A stretch of 64,000 bases of DNA from Advenella sp. FME57 (GTDB lineage Bacteria > Pseudomonadota > Gammaproteobacteria > Burkholderiales > Burkholderiaceae_B): assembly GCF_014897675.1 (NCBI RefSeq), contig NZ_JABUXU010000005.1, forward strand, positions 1 through 64,000, written 5' to 3'. Below are positions 27,305-36,426 of this stretch, one piece after another. Position 1 is the stretch's first letter, and the number at the start of each line of letters is the position of its first letter. The position numbers were made by a program, and so were the translations under genes. The notes under the pieces were generated by a model. The model made no database searches. It saw only the letters and a program-made list of their open reading frames with translations, and was not told where the DNA came from.

Positions 27305-28129
27305 ATGAATCTGGAAATAGCGGGCAAGTGGGCCCTGGTTTGTGGCGCCAGCAAAGGGCTGGGTTTTGGATGCGCCAAGGCGCTGGTGGATAACGGCGTC
27401 AATGTGGTCATTAATGCAAGGCGCGCCGAGGTGCTGCAAGCCGCAGCAAGTGAATTGGCTGCTCTGGCCGATACCGCGGCTAAACGCGATGGGTTTGCTG
27501 CGGCAAAAGTTATTTCCATTGCCTGCGATATCACAACTGTCGAAGGACGCGAGGCGGTATTCGGTGCCGCAGGCGGTCCTGGCAAGGATTTCGATATTGT
27601 GGTTACCAATGCAGGTGGACCTCCGCCGGGCGACTTTCGTGAATGGGAGCGTGACGCATGGATAAAGGCGATTGACGCCAATATGCTGACACCAATCGAA
27701 CTGATCAGGGCCACCGTCGATGGTATGGCATCACGCGGCTTCGGGCGTATCGTCAATATCACTTCAAGCGCCGTGAAAGCACCCATTGATATTCTGGGGC
27801 TGTCCAACGGTGCACGCTCGGGCCTCACAGGATTTGTTGCCGGTGTAGCGCGCTCGAGCATCGCGGAAAAGGGCGTGACCATTAACAATATTCTGCCCGG
27901 GAAATTTGCGACAGATCGCCTGAAAGGCAACATCAAAGTGACGGCTGCCAAATCAGGCAAGGACATGGACACGATCAGACAGGCCCAGCAGGCCGTCGTA
28001 CCAGCCAAGCGTTTTGGCCACCCTGACGAATTCGGCGCCCTGTGCGCCTTTTTGTGCAGCCAGCAAGCCGGTTATATCACGGGCCAGAACATGCTGATTG
28101 ACGGTGGTATGTACAGCGGCACGTTCTAA
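27305..28129 (+). CDS. SDR-fold protein lacking the catalytic Tyr and Lys
   Basis: 274 residues with an intact cofactor site (VCGASKGLGFG, residues 12-22) and the NAG motif (VVTNAGGPPPG). Ser154 of NITSSAVK is in place, but where classical SDRs have YxxxK this protein has Ser167 and Arg171 (LSNGARSGLTG). A branch of FabG-like SDRs is known to lack the tetrad, so it may still bind NAD(P). The end (GYITGQNMLIDGGMYSGTF) is normal. The start ATG follows AAAAGGAAGC. It is divergent from the TetR gene and may belong to the pyridine locus; its role is unknown. Confidence 0.85.
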   Translation: MNLEIAGKWALVCGASKGLGFGCAKALVDNGVNVVINARRAEVLQAAASELAALADTAAKRDGFAAAKVISIACDITTVEGREAVFGAAGGPGKDFDIVVTNAGGPPPGDFREWERDAWIKAIDANMLTPIELIRATVDGMASRGFGRIVNITSSAVKAPIDILGLSNGARSGLTGFVAGVARSSIAEKGVTINNILPGKFATDRLKGNIKVTAAKSGKDMDTIRQAQQAVVPAKRFGHPDEFGALCAFLCSQQAGYITGQNMLIDGGMYSGTF

Positions 28130-28322
28130 CGGGATGCCTCCTGCGGGGGGGCACAGGTTCGGCGGCAAGTCACTTCATGCAATTGTCTGGTGTCGTTGTG
28201 TCGGCTTTATGCTATCGACGGCCGCACGGCGCTGGCGTTACTGCGACACAATATCTGCTCGCCGTATCCTGACGAGGTCCTGCAGTCGGGTATGCACCGC
28301 CGGTGCAGTTCTCGCAATCGAA

Positions 28323-29729
28323 TCACGTTTGTGACAATGCAGGAAACTGCAGTGCGAAGCGTATCTGTCCATCTGGCATGGCGAGCACCGTTGCGGTGCC
28401 ACCATGCAGGGCCATGATGGCTTTGACCAGCGCAAGACCCAGGCCGTTCGATTCGGTATATTCATTGCGCGATTGATCACCACGATAAAAGCGGTCGAAC
28501 ATGCGCTCGGCCTGGATCTGGGATACCGGTTCGCCCGTATTCTCGATCGTCACCGTGCAGCCTGACTGGTCAGCATGCGCAGATAGCTGTATGGGCGTGC
28601 CGGGCCTGCCATAGCGTATGGCGTTGATCACAAGATTGTTGACGGCGCGACGCCACATGACGGTGTTGGCCAGCACGGCGCCATCGGCACTGACGTGCAG
28701 CTGCATGCCCCGCTCCTGAGCGGGCCCTTCAAAGTACTCGGCTATCTTGTGCAGTTCCCTGGCCAGGGCCAGTGGCGCGCGTTCGATGGCTATCGTGGCG
28801 TGATCAGCGCGAGACAGGAATAGAATGTTCTCGATGATATGCGCAATACGATCGAGTTCCTCCAGATTGGACTCCAGCAACTGTTCATATTCTTCTTTTG
28901 TCCGAGCTCTTCCCAACGCGACCTGCGTCTGCCCCATCAGGATGTTTACCGGTGTCCGCAACTCGTGCGCCAGGTCGGCTGAGAACTGAGACAGATGTTC
29001 AAAGCCACCCTGGAGTCTATCGAGCATCGCATTAAAAGCAATCGCAAGCTGATGCAGTTCGCTGGGCACGCCCGTATCGGGAAAGCGTAATGTCAATTGT
29101 GATGGTGTGATCTGTGCTGCAAGCTGGCTCATCCTGGTCAAAGACAGCAAACCCCGCCTGAGTAGAAGATAGCCCAGCAGTGTGGTAAGCAGCACGGCCA
29201 GTACAATGGCGCCGATCACGCGCAGCAGATAATCATGCAGCAGGCCTGCTTCCTGAGTCATGACATAGGCTGCCGTGATTCGCACCGTACCGCCCTGATC
29301 GCCAATGTCGGCCAGCGCCGATACCCAGCGCACCCTGATGCCGTCGGCGCGTTCTCCGGCATGCAGCGCGTTGATGGTCAGCCGCTGGCCGACAGGCACC
29401 GGCGTCATGGCTGGGGGCGTCATGCGATCAGGGTTGACGACAATAAACGGGGTGCCGTTTTCGCGCTGGAAGATCCGTACGTCCTTTTCGTTGCCCAGCA
29501 TGCTTTCAAAAATTGCCGGGCGCTCCTCCATTTGGCGCACATTGTACAAGTCATGCAATAGGGTGCGGAAGCGTTCAACGCGGCCGATCAGTGTGTAGTC
29601 GGCGCGTACTTCCAGTGCCTGTCTTGCAGAGGAATAGAGATAGAATCCGAGTGCAGAGACAATCAGGCATGAAATCACCGCAAACGACAGCGTAGCCCAG
29701 ATGGCCAGCGAACGGGGCTTGCCGGGCAT
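28323..29729 (-). CDS. Heavy-metal-type sensor histidine kinase (CusS/IrlS-like)
   Basis: 468 residues. Two membrane helices (residues about 8-32 and 165-190) enclose a periplasmic sensor domain of about 130 residues. A HAMP region follows (RRGLLSLTRMSQLAAQITPS), then the H-box SQFSADLAHELRTPVNIL, the N-box VNNLVINAIRYG, and the G-boxes ENTGEPV and NGLGLALVKAIMALHGG. The architecture is that of CusS, CopS and IrlS copper or heavy-metal sensors. Its first base overlaps the stop of the response regulator gene, so both are made together. The nearby DUF305 and YVTN genes are probable targets. Confidence 0.9.
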   Translation of the reverse strand: MPGKPRSLAIWATLSFAVISCLIVSALGFYLYSSARQALEVRADYTLIGRVERFRTLLHDLYNVRQMEERPAIFESMLGNEKDVRIFQRENGTPFIVVNPDRMTPPAMTPVPVGQRLTINALHAGERADGIRVRWVSALADIGDQGGTVRITAAYVMTQEAGLLHDYLLRVIGAIVLAVLLTTLLGYLLLRRGLLSLTRMSQLAAQITPSQLTLRFPDTGVPSELHQLAIAFNAMLDRLQGGFEHLSQFSADLAHELRTPVNILMGQTQVALGRARTKEEYEQLLESNLEELDRIAHIIENILFLSRADHATIAIERAPLALARELHKIAEYFEGPAQERGMQLHVSADGAVLANTVMWRRAVNNLVINAIRYGRPGTPIQLSAHADQSGCTVTIENTGEPVSQIQAERMFDRFYRGDQSRNEYTESNGLGLALVKAIMALHGGTATVLAMPDGQIRFALQFPALSQT

Positions 29730-30400
29730 CAGGGTTCTTCCGAAAACATATAGCCGACGCTGCGCACGGTATGGATCAGCTTGCGATCGAATGGGGCGTC
29801 AATCTTTGCGCGCAGCCGCTTGATGGCGACATCGACCACATTGGTATCGCTATCGAAATTCATATCCCAAACCTGCGAGGCAATATCACTGCGTGACAAC
29901 GCCTCGCCTTGTCGTCGGATCAGCAAATGCAAAAGCATGAATTCCTTATTGGTCAGAACGATATTGATGCCCTGGCGGGTCACCTTGTGCCGCAAGGGAT
30001 CCAGTTGCAGATCCGCCAATTGAAATACTTCAGAATCACGCACGACGCCACGCCGCAACAGCGTACGAACGCGCAGGACCAGTTCGGTAAATGAAAACGG
30101 TTTGACCAGATAATCGTCGGCGCCAAGTTGCAGGCCGTGAATCCGGTCATGTACCTGGTCGCGGGCGGTCAGGAATATAACGGGCACATCGCGCTCGCGC
30201 CGCAGCTCGCGCATGACTTGCCAGCCGTCTTTGCCGGGCAGCATCACATCCAGAATGACCAGATCATAGTTCTGTGTCTGGGCCAGATGCAAGCCGTCCA
30301 GGCCATTGCGGGCGAGATCGACGGCATAGCCCGATTCAAGCAGGCCTTTTCTGAGGTAATCACCGGTTTTTGAGTCGTCTTCAATAACGAGAATAGTCAC
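29729..30400 (-). CDS. OmpR-family response regulator (CusR/IrlR-like)
   Basis: About 223 residues. The receiver domain has the acidic pair IEDD near the start, the phosphorylated Asp in [14 protein letters not shown], the Thr of IFLTARDQ and the Lys of [10 protein letters not shown]. The C-terminal winged helix contains [20 protein letters not shown] and [16 protein letters not shown]. It is most like the CusR/IrlR group of metal regulators. The start is GTG: 30400 (V-T-I-L-V-I-E-D-D) matches the family, while 30412 is four codons longer. It is divergent from the DUF305 gene, probably sharing a promoter region at 30401-30593. Confidence 0.9.
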   Translation of the reverse strand: MTILVIEDDSKTGDYLRKGLLESGYAVDLARNGLDGLHLAQTQNYDLVILDVMLPGKDGWQVMRELRRERDVPVIFLTARDQVHDRIHGLQLGADDYLVKPFSFTELVLRVRTLLRRGVVRDSEVFQLADLQLDPLRHKVTRQGINIVLTNKEFMLLHLLIRRQGEALSRSDIASQVWDMNFDSDTNVVDVAIKRLRAKIDAPFDRKLIHTVRSVGYMFSEEP

Positions 30401-30593
30401 GGTCGGTTCCACGGGATTGGGCAGAAAATCGTACCACGTTATCTTAAGCGGTTCATGACAAAAATGTCATCAAAAAGCCATGTTGCTGACAGGAGCCGAT
30501 CGTTACGATGCATCTGAAGGCTTTGGCTATCACAACGATGATATTGCAAGGCCGACGCCTGCTTTGAAACCCCTAATGATTAAGGACTGTGAT

Positions 30594-31055
30594 ATGTCGC
30601 CTATTCAGTTTAATGCGTTGCCTGCCAGAGCACGCACTGTCGCTGCCGCCCTAAGTCTGTGCCTGGGCTTGTCGGGCGCCTTTGCCCATGCGCACGCCGG
30701 GCATGCCCACCATGGATCTGCCTCGTCCGAAACCAGTTCAACAAAGACCAATGCCAAACCACCTGCTTTTGTCGCGAGCACCGCCAAATCCTTTGACGCT
30801 TTAATGAACGATGCCATGGCGGTGATGGATTATGGAATGCTGCAGGCCCCCATGAACGGCAATGCCGAGCACGACTTTGTCACGATGATGATACCCCATC
30901 ATCAGGGTGCAGTGGATATGGCCAAAGCCGTGTTGTTGTATTCCAAGGATACCGGCCTTCGGAATCTGGCGCTGGGCATTATTGCCGAACAGCAAAACGA
31001 GATCAATGTGATGCAGACTTTTCTGCAGAAACATGCCGCTAACACTTCTGAATGA
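30594..31055 (+). CDS. DUF305 family His-rich periplasmic protein
   Basis: 153 residues. A signal peptide (TVAAALSLCLGLSGAFAHA) is followed by a His-rich segment (HAHAGHAHHG). The DUF305 core contains the duplicated-type motif DFVTMMIPHHQGAVDMAKAV and ends NEINVMQTFLQ. Members bind metals through the HH and Met residues and are often found with copper-resistance genes. The Met-rich stretch (MNDAMAVMDYGMLQAPMNG) also suits copper. The start at 30594 follows TAAGGA. It is divergent from the CusRS-like pair and precedes the YVTN gene with a short gap. Confidence 0.85.
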   Translation: MSPIQFNALPARARTVAAALSLCLGLSGAFAHAHAGHAHHGSASSETSSTKTNAKPPAFVASTAKSFDALMNDAMAVMDYGMLQAPMNGNAEHDFVTMMIPHHQGAVDMAKAVLLYSKDTGLRNLALGIIAEQQNEINVMQTFLQKHAANTSE

Positions 31056-31111
31056 TGCGAGCAGCGCATTCCGTTATCACATTTTCAACGAACTTTATAA
31101 GCGAATTCAGT

Positions 31112-32503
31112 ATGAAAAACTACTCTGCACTTGCTGCGCTGACGGCCACCGTTTTTTATGGCAGTACCGTTGCCGCATTGCCTTCATCGCATGATCGCGT
31201 ATACACCGCGGATCAGAACAGCAATACCGTATCGGTGATCGATCCGGCCACCAATACCCTGCTTGGCCAGATCAAGCTGGGCAATCCGCGCCCAGACCTG
31301 CTTTCCCCCTTGTACAAGGGGCAGATCAACGTGCATGGCATGGGCTTCTCGCCGGATCACAAGACACTGGTTGTGGTATCTAATGGTTCCAATTCCGTTA
31401 CCTTTATCGATACGGCGACCAACGCCGTGAAGGGCACAACCTATGTGGGCCGCTCGCCGCACGAAGGTTTTTTCACTGCTGATGGCAGCGAAGTGTGGGT
31501 GGTGGTGCGTGGCGAAGACTACGTCTCGGTGATCGATCCTAAAACCTATAAGGAAAAACGGCGTATCCAGACCGACCCGGGACCGGGCATGGTTATGTTT
31601 GCCCCCGATGGCAAACTTGCCTTTGTGGTGTCCAGCTTCACGGCAAAAGTGTCCGTGGTTGATGTGAAGACCCACAAAATTGTCAAGAAAATCGACGTGG
31701 TCAGCCCGTTTTCGCCTTTCGTGCAGTTCACGCCCGATTTCCGGGAGATCTGGATGACGCACAAGGATGTAGGCAAGGTCACGCGTATTGATACCAAAAC
31801 GCTGGAGGTGACCGGTGTGACGGATATCGGTTTCATCACCAATCATCTGGCTTTTGCCGAAGTGAACGGGAAGACCCTTGCCTATGTCACCGTGGGTGGT
31901 GAAAATGCGGTGAAGGTGTATACGACAGATAAAGAAGCAAAACTGGTGTCGACCATTCCTACCGGGGCACTGCCGCATGGCATATGGCGCTCGGACGATG
32001 GCAGTCGCCTTTATGTCGGTCTGGAAAATGGCGATGCCGTGGACGTGATTGATCCAGTGGTCGGTAAAGTGGTGGCGCGTATCCCGGTTGGCCAGGCGCC
32101 ACAGGCGTTGGCATATGTTTCAAATGTCATCGCGCAAGGTGAAGGCAAAGACAATCTGGTGCCACGGGTAAACAGTGATCCGGCCAATCTGTCCCTGAAG
32201 CCGGTCAAAGAGGACGCACGTGGTTTTGTCGTGTTGCGCAACCTTGGGCTGGTTGATGCGCTGGAAGTTAATCTGTTTCGTTTGAAGCCCAAGACCGTGT
32301 ATAGCGTCTATCTGAATGGCAAAGAGATGCCGGCAGCCAGTTTTCAGACCGATCAGAAAGGCAATGCCAATGGCACGATGATCGCACCGTTGAGAACGCC
32401 GGCCAAAGCCGGTTCAACTGACGCTTCTGCGACCAACAGCATTATCGTCATGCAGGGAGATGCGCCGGTAGATGCCAAGGCAGCAGCGCTGATCAATCTT
32501 TGA
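31112..32503 (+). CDS. YVTN/YncE-type seven-bladed beta-propeller, periplasmic
   Basis: 463 residues. The signal peptide (ALAALTATVFYGSTVAALPSS) is followed by repeats with the YVTN pattern: RVYTADQNSNTVSVIDPATN, KTLVVVSNGSNSVTFIDTAT, EVWVVVRGEDYVSVIDPKTY and RLYVGLENGDAVDVIDPVVG. After the propeller, about 110 residues form a separate C-terminal domain (VLRNLGLVDALEVNLFRLKP). The start at 31112 is chosen for the signal peptide, although the ribosome site is weak. The gene overlaps nothing but follows the DUF305 gene by 56 bases. A link to metal homeostasis is inferred from the CusRS-like pair beside it. Confidence 0.85.
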   Translation: MKNYSALAALTATVFYGSTVAALPSSHDRVYTADQNSNTVSVIDPATNTLLGQIKLGNPRPDLLSPLYKGQINVHGMGFSPDHKTLVVVSNGSNSVTFIDTATNAVKGTTYVGRSPHEGFFTADGSEVWVVVRGEDYVSVIDPKTYKEKRRIQTDPGPGMVMFAPDGKLAFVVSSFTAKVSVVDVKTHKIVKKIDVVSPFSPFVQFTPDFREIWMTHKDVGKVTRIDTKTLEVTGVTDIGFITNHLAFAEVNGKTLAYVTVGGENAVKVYTTDKEAKLVSTIPTGALPHGIWRSDDGSRLYVGLENGDAVDVIDPVVGKVVARIPVGQAPQALAYVSNVIAQGEGKDNLVPRVNSDPANLSLKPVKEDARGFVVLRNLGLVDALEVNLFRLKPKTVYSVYLNGKEMPAASFQTDQKGNANGTMIAPLRTPAKAGSTDASATNSIIVMQGDAPVDAKAAALINL

Positions 32504-32526
32504 TGGACATTCTGCCAGCTGTCGGC

Positions 32527-33720
32527 TTAATATTTCAACTGGAATTGTCGTAGCTGGTCCATGTCGGGTGTGATACCAATTCCGGGTTCATCGGAAAGCG
32601 ATATCCGGCCTTCATTCGGCTTGAGATAAGGCCCGGCGATCAGGTCCCGCAGCGGATTCGGATTGGAATCCACTTCGACATAGCCCGGTCCGCCGACACC
32701 GGCTTTCAGATGCATGGAGGCCACCAGGCCGATGCCGCCGCCCAGCCAGTGTGGGCAGAACAGACGCTGGTGGGCGACGGCATAATGGCCAACCGGTACG
32801 CAGCCACTGAAGCCGCCCCATTTGCCCAGATCGGGCTGGATCACGCCGAAAGCGCCGGAATCAACGATGTCGCGGAAATTGGCCTCTCCCCGGATATTCT
32901 CGCCGCCGGCAAGGGCAATGTCGCTGGCTGCAGCCAGTTGCTGCCAGGCGCCCAGCGATGAATCGGCCGTCATCGGCTCTTCCAGCCAGTCGGGCGCAAA
33001 GGGTGCAAGAAGCCTGGCCATGTGCTGCGCCTCGTCCGCAGACCAGGCCTGGTTCGCATCTACCATCAAAGGCGTGTCCGGTCCCAGCAGCTCGCGCAGG
33101 CTGCGCAGGTTGCCGATATCGCGATCGCGACCGAATCCCACTTTTAGTTTGAAGGCGCGATAGCCTTCCTGCTGCTTGGCCTGGGCCAGTTTTTCAGGAT
33201 CGCTGGGGCTGATGCCGGAAGCGTAAACGGCAATCTCTGATGTGCCGCCCAATAGCTGCCACAACGGTTTGCCCACCTGCCTTGCCGCCAGGTCCCACAG
33301 GGCGATGTCGGCGCCGGCGATGGCCTGCGCCAGCGTGCCTGGCTCGCCGCTCTGTATGCCCAGCACATGCAGGCGCTGGTGCAAGGTCTGAAATGCCTGC
33401 CTGGGGTTGTCCCAGGTGCGCTCAAGCAATATCGGTGCAATACATGACTGCAGAATACGGGCGCGATGTTCGGCGCCGACACTGGGAAAATTGCACCATA
33501 TTTCGCCCCAGCCAACCAGGCCATCGTGGCTTTGCATTCGCACCAGCACTGCCGGCCGATCGTACATAATGCCAAAAGAGGTCTGCACCGGCTCACTGAC
33601 GGGGGCGCGAAAAACCAGCGCATCCACGTGTGCCAGCTTGATCGGCTGCAATTGCAGAGCGGCATCCTTGCGGTTGCCCAGCGTGCTGTAACCAGTGCTT
33701 TGGCTATCGGTGTCCTGCAT
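32527..33720 (-). CDS. Enolase-superfamily protein, mandelate racemase/muconate lactonizing type
   Basis: 397 residues. The N-terminal capping domain (FRAPVSEPVQTSFGIMYDRP) precedes a barrel with the KxK pair in AFKLKVGFGRD, metal ligands in MVDANQAW, WLEEPM and AGGENIRG, and the opposite Lys in QPDLGKWGG. Both halves of the acid/base machinery are therefore present. Substrates of this family are carboxylates such as sugar acids or lactones. It is the last gene of the operon led by the GntR regulator, after the GMC oxidoreductase. About 25 residues precede the usual family start. Confidence 0.88.
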   Translation of the reverse strand: MQDTDSQSTGYSTLGNRKDAALQLQPIKLAHVDALVFRAPVSEPVQTSFGIMYDRPAVLVRMQSHDGLVGWGEIWCNFPSVGAEHRARILQSCIAPILLERTWDNPRQAFQTLHQRLHVLGIQSGEPGTLAQAIAGADIALWDLAARQVGKPLWQLLGGTSEIAVYASGISPSDPEKLAQAKQQEGYRAFKLKVGFGRDRDIGNLRSLRELLGPDTPLMVDANQAWSADEAQHMARLLAPFAPDWLEEPMTADSSLGAWQQLAAASDIALAGGENIRGEANFRDIVDSGAFGVIQPDLGKWGGFSGCVPVGHYAVAHQRLFCPHWLGGGIGLVASMHLKAGVGGPGYVEVDSNPNPLRDLIAGPYLKPNEGRISLSDEPGIGITPDMDQLRQFQLKY

Positions 33721-33759
33721 GATTATCCTTGTATTGCAATTGAGATTTTTGCCGGCGCG

Positions 33760-35394
33760 CTAGCGTTTTGCGTTCAGGATCAGATCCGCGCCTTTTTCGC
33801 CGATCATGATCGAGGCGGCGTTGGTATTGGCCGAGACTATGTCGGGCATGACAGACGCATCGATTACCCGCAGACGTTGTACACCCTGGACCCTGAGCAT
33901 GGGGTCGACCACTGCAAGTGTGTCCGAGCCCATGCGGCAGGAGCCAACGGCATGAAAAACCGTGCCACCGCATTCACGTGCGAATGCAATCATGCCTTCA
34001 CGCGATTGGCGATCGCTACCGGGTAGCACTTCGGTGTCGATCAGATCGCGGAAAGCCGGCTGGTTATAGATGTCTCGCAACATTTCCAGCCCGGCGGCCA
34101 GCGTCTGGCGATCGATCTCTTCGCTCAGATAACGGGTTTCAATACCGGGCGGGGCCAATGGATCGGCGCTGCGGATCTGCAGCCTGCCTCGTGATACCGG
34201 TCGGCACTGCGAGGCCGAGGCGGTAAAGCCGGGGTAGGCGTGCAACGGGGTGCCGGGTTTGTCTACCGATAAGGGCATCACGTTAAATTGCATATCTGAG
34301 CGATCGTCGGTCGCGTATTGTGTTTTTGCGAATCCGCCGACCTGTCCCGCGCCCACGGTAAGCGGGCCCGCGTGCCTGAACGCCCATTGCAGGCCCATGG
34401 CAGCCAGTTTCAGCGGATTGCGCACGTCATTATTGAGCGACATTTTCTTTTTCAGACGAACAATCGTGCGCGCCTGGTAGTGGTCTTTCAGATTTTCTCC
34501 CACTTCAGGCGCATCGAAGACTACCGGGATGCCATGCTTTTCCAGCAGCGCTTTCGGACCTACGCCCGACAACTGCAATATTTGCGGAGACTGCACGGCG
34601 CCGGCCGACAGAATCACTTCGGCATCCGCCTGTGCCTGATAGACGGCGCCATGTTGCAGCCACTGCACCCCAGTGGCTGTAGTACCGTTGAACAGAACAC
34701 GGGTCAGGTGCGCGTCGGTCAGCACAGTGAGGTTGGCACGGGCCTGAACCGGACGCAGAAACGCGGTGGCCGCGCTGGAGCGCCAGCCGTTTTTCATGCT
34801 CAGCTGATAGGCGCCTACGCCGAATTCGGTGGCGCCATTGAAATCTGGGTTTAAGGGCAGCCCGAACTGCTGCCCGGCGTCCAGCCACGCCTGACAGTAA
34901 GGATGGTCGTTCTTCAGATCGGATACGCCCAGTTCGCCATCGCCACCGTGATATTGGCTTTCGCCATGTTCGTAGCCTTCGGAGCGTTTGAAGAAAGGCA
35001 ATACCGACTGATAATCCCAGCCGGTGGCGCCCTTGGCGGCCCAGTCGTCGTAGTCCTGATGCTGGCCTCGAATATACAGCAGGCCATTGATGGAACTGGA
35101 CCCGCCCAGCACCCGGCCGCGCGGCCAGATAATACTTCTGCCTGCCGTGCCTTCACACGGCTCAGTGTCGAAAAGGCGGGAAAAACGGGTATCGTAAATG
35201 GTTTTGAAATAGCCGACCGGCAGGTGAAGCCAGAAGTTTTTATTTGGTTTACCCGCTTCGAGCAACAGCACACGAACGGCAGGGTTGGCTGACAGGCGAT
35301 TGGCCAGGACGCAGCCGGCCGAACCTGCGCCTACGACAATATAATCGTAGGCGCCGGAATGTTGTATCGGCCGTTGTTCACTCATTTGACTCAT
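33760..35394 (-). CDS. GMC family FAD oxidoreductase
   Basis: 544 residues of the glucose-methanol-choline family. The FAD motif YIVVGAGSAGCVLANRLS is near the N terminus, followed by the family signatures GSSSINGLLYIRGQ and AGAVQSPQILQLSG. The active-site His is in GGTVFHAVGSCRMG and the C-terminal SANTNAASIMIGEKGADLI closes the FAD site. It oxidises an alcohol or polyol, with an electron acceptor that I cannot identify. The gene starts by overlapping the stop of the ABC binding-protein gene by four bases, so it belongs to that import operon. Confidence 0.9.
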   Translation of the reverse strand: MSQMSEQRPIQHSGAYDYIVVGAGSAGCVLANRLSANPAVRVLLLEAGKPNKNFWLHLPVGYFKTIYDTRFSRLFDTEPCEGTAGRSIIWPRGRVLGGSSSINGLLYIRGQHQDYDDWAAKGATGWDYQSVLPFFKRSEGYEHGESQYHGGDGELGVSDLKNDHPYCQAWLDAGQQFGLPLNPDFNGATEFGVGAYQLSMKNGWRSSAATAFLRPVQARANLTVLTDAHLTRVLFNGTTATGVQWLQHGAVYQAQADAEVILSAGAVQSPQILQLSGVGPKALLEKHGIPVVFDAPEVGENLKDHYQARTIVRLKKKMSLNNDVRNPLKLAAMGLQWAFRHAGPLTVGAGQVGGFAKTQYATDDRSDMQFNVMPLSVDKPGTPLHAYPGFTASASQCRPVSRGRLQIRSADPLAPPGIETRYLSEEIDRQTLAAGLEMLRDIYNQPAFRDLIDTEVLPGSDRQSREGMIAFARECGGTVFHAVGSCRMGSDTLAVVDPMLRVQGVQRLRVIDASVMPDIVSANTNAASIMIGEKGADLILNAKR

Positions 35395-36389
35395 GATTTG
35401 ATAACGTTCAGATAAAGCTTGGGATCAAAGTATTGGGCAGCCGGTGTGGCGTTCGGAATGCTGGCAAAATCAATGAAGAAATCGCTGACGCGCTGCAGCC
35501 ATTTGGTGACGGAACCGTCAGCATACAACTTGGCCCATTCCGCGGAAGTAAACATCTTCTGGGCCGCATACTGTTCCTTGATGTCTGCCAACGGCACCTG
35601 GGGATAATGTTTTGCCTGAATTGCCGCCAGCGCCTTGTCGGTATTGGCAATCAGATAGTCATTGGCCTCGGCCCAGCCGCGGATAATCTTTTCCAGTACG
35701 TCCTTGTTCTTGTCATAATAATCGTTGCGCGCCGCCCAACCGCCCATGATGGCCGCTTCAGGGTAAAACTTGGAGGCATCTACCAGCATTTTTGCGCCAG
35801 GCACTTTGTTGCGAATGGGAATGTTGAACGGAACCCATAAGGCAATGGCTGGCACCGCTTTGGAAATAAAGGCAGTCACCGCATCCTGCATGCGCTGGTT
35901 GATGATTTTCACATCCTTCTTTGGATCCAGTCCGTTTTTGCGCAGGGCATTGTCCAGGAACACATGCGCGGTCGTGCCTGTGGTGGTGGATATCTGCTTG
36001 CCTTTGAGATCAGCGATCGAGTTTACCCCCATATCCGGATGCACCCACAACTGCGCCGTGGCAAACTCCACGTCGTTCATCAGAAAAACTTTGCCTTGTC
36101 CGCGAGCAGGGAAATTGGACATGACGGCGCCGGTGCTCAGTACGTCGATACTGCCGCCGCTCATGGCCTGAAACAGCTCCAGGCCGGTCTGAAATTGAAT
36201 GAACTCCATCTGCAGCCCGTTCTTCTTCCAGATACCCATGTCCTCGGCCAGCCAGATCTGGCCATCTACGGCCAGGGTATGCAGATAGCCGACCTTGACT
36301 TTAGTACTGCTTTGAGCGAAAACGGGTGACGCATGTAACCCAACGGCTGCCGTGCCGGCCGCCATCTTGATAAAAGTTCTACGTTTCAT
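35391..36389 (-). CDS. ABC substrate-binding protein, NitT/TauT (SsuA) type
   Basis: 332 residues. The N terminus MKRRTFIKMAAGTAAVGLHASPVFAQ has a twin-Arg-like start (KRRTFIKM) and an AQ cleavage site, so Tat or Sec export is likely. The mature protein has the SsuA/NMT1 fold: YLHTLAVDGQIWLAEDMGIW, SGGSIDVLSTGAVMSNFPAR and LKGKQISTTTGTTAHVFLDN. It should deliver a substrate to the permease and ATPase encoded upstream. The ligand is unknown; association with GMC and enolase-family enzymes suggests a hydroxylated acid. The gene order is regulator, permease, ATPase, this gene. Confidence 0.88.
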   Translation of the reverse strand: MKRRTFIKMAAGTAAVGLHASPVFAQSSTKVKVGYLHTLAVDGQIWLAEDMGIWKKNGLQMEFIQFQTGLELFQAMSGGSIDVLSTGAVMSNFPARGQGKVFLMNDVEFATAQLWVHPDMGVNSIADLKGKQISTTTGTTAHVFLDNALRKNGLDPKKDVKIINQRMQDAVTAFISKAVPAIALWVPFNIPIRNKVPGAKMLVDASKFYPEAAIMGGWAARNDYYDKNKDVLEKIIRGWAEANDYLIANTDKALAAIQAKHYPQVPLADIKEQYAAQKMFTSAEWAKLYADGSVTKWLQRVSDFFIDFASIPNATPAAQYFDPKLYLNVIKS

Positions 36390-36426
36390 AGCAACTACCT
36401 CCTTTGGTATTGGACAGCCAGTGCGC

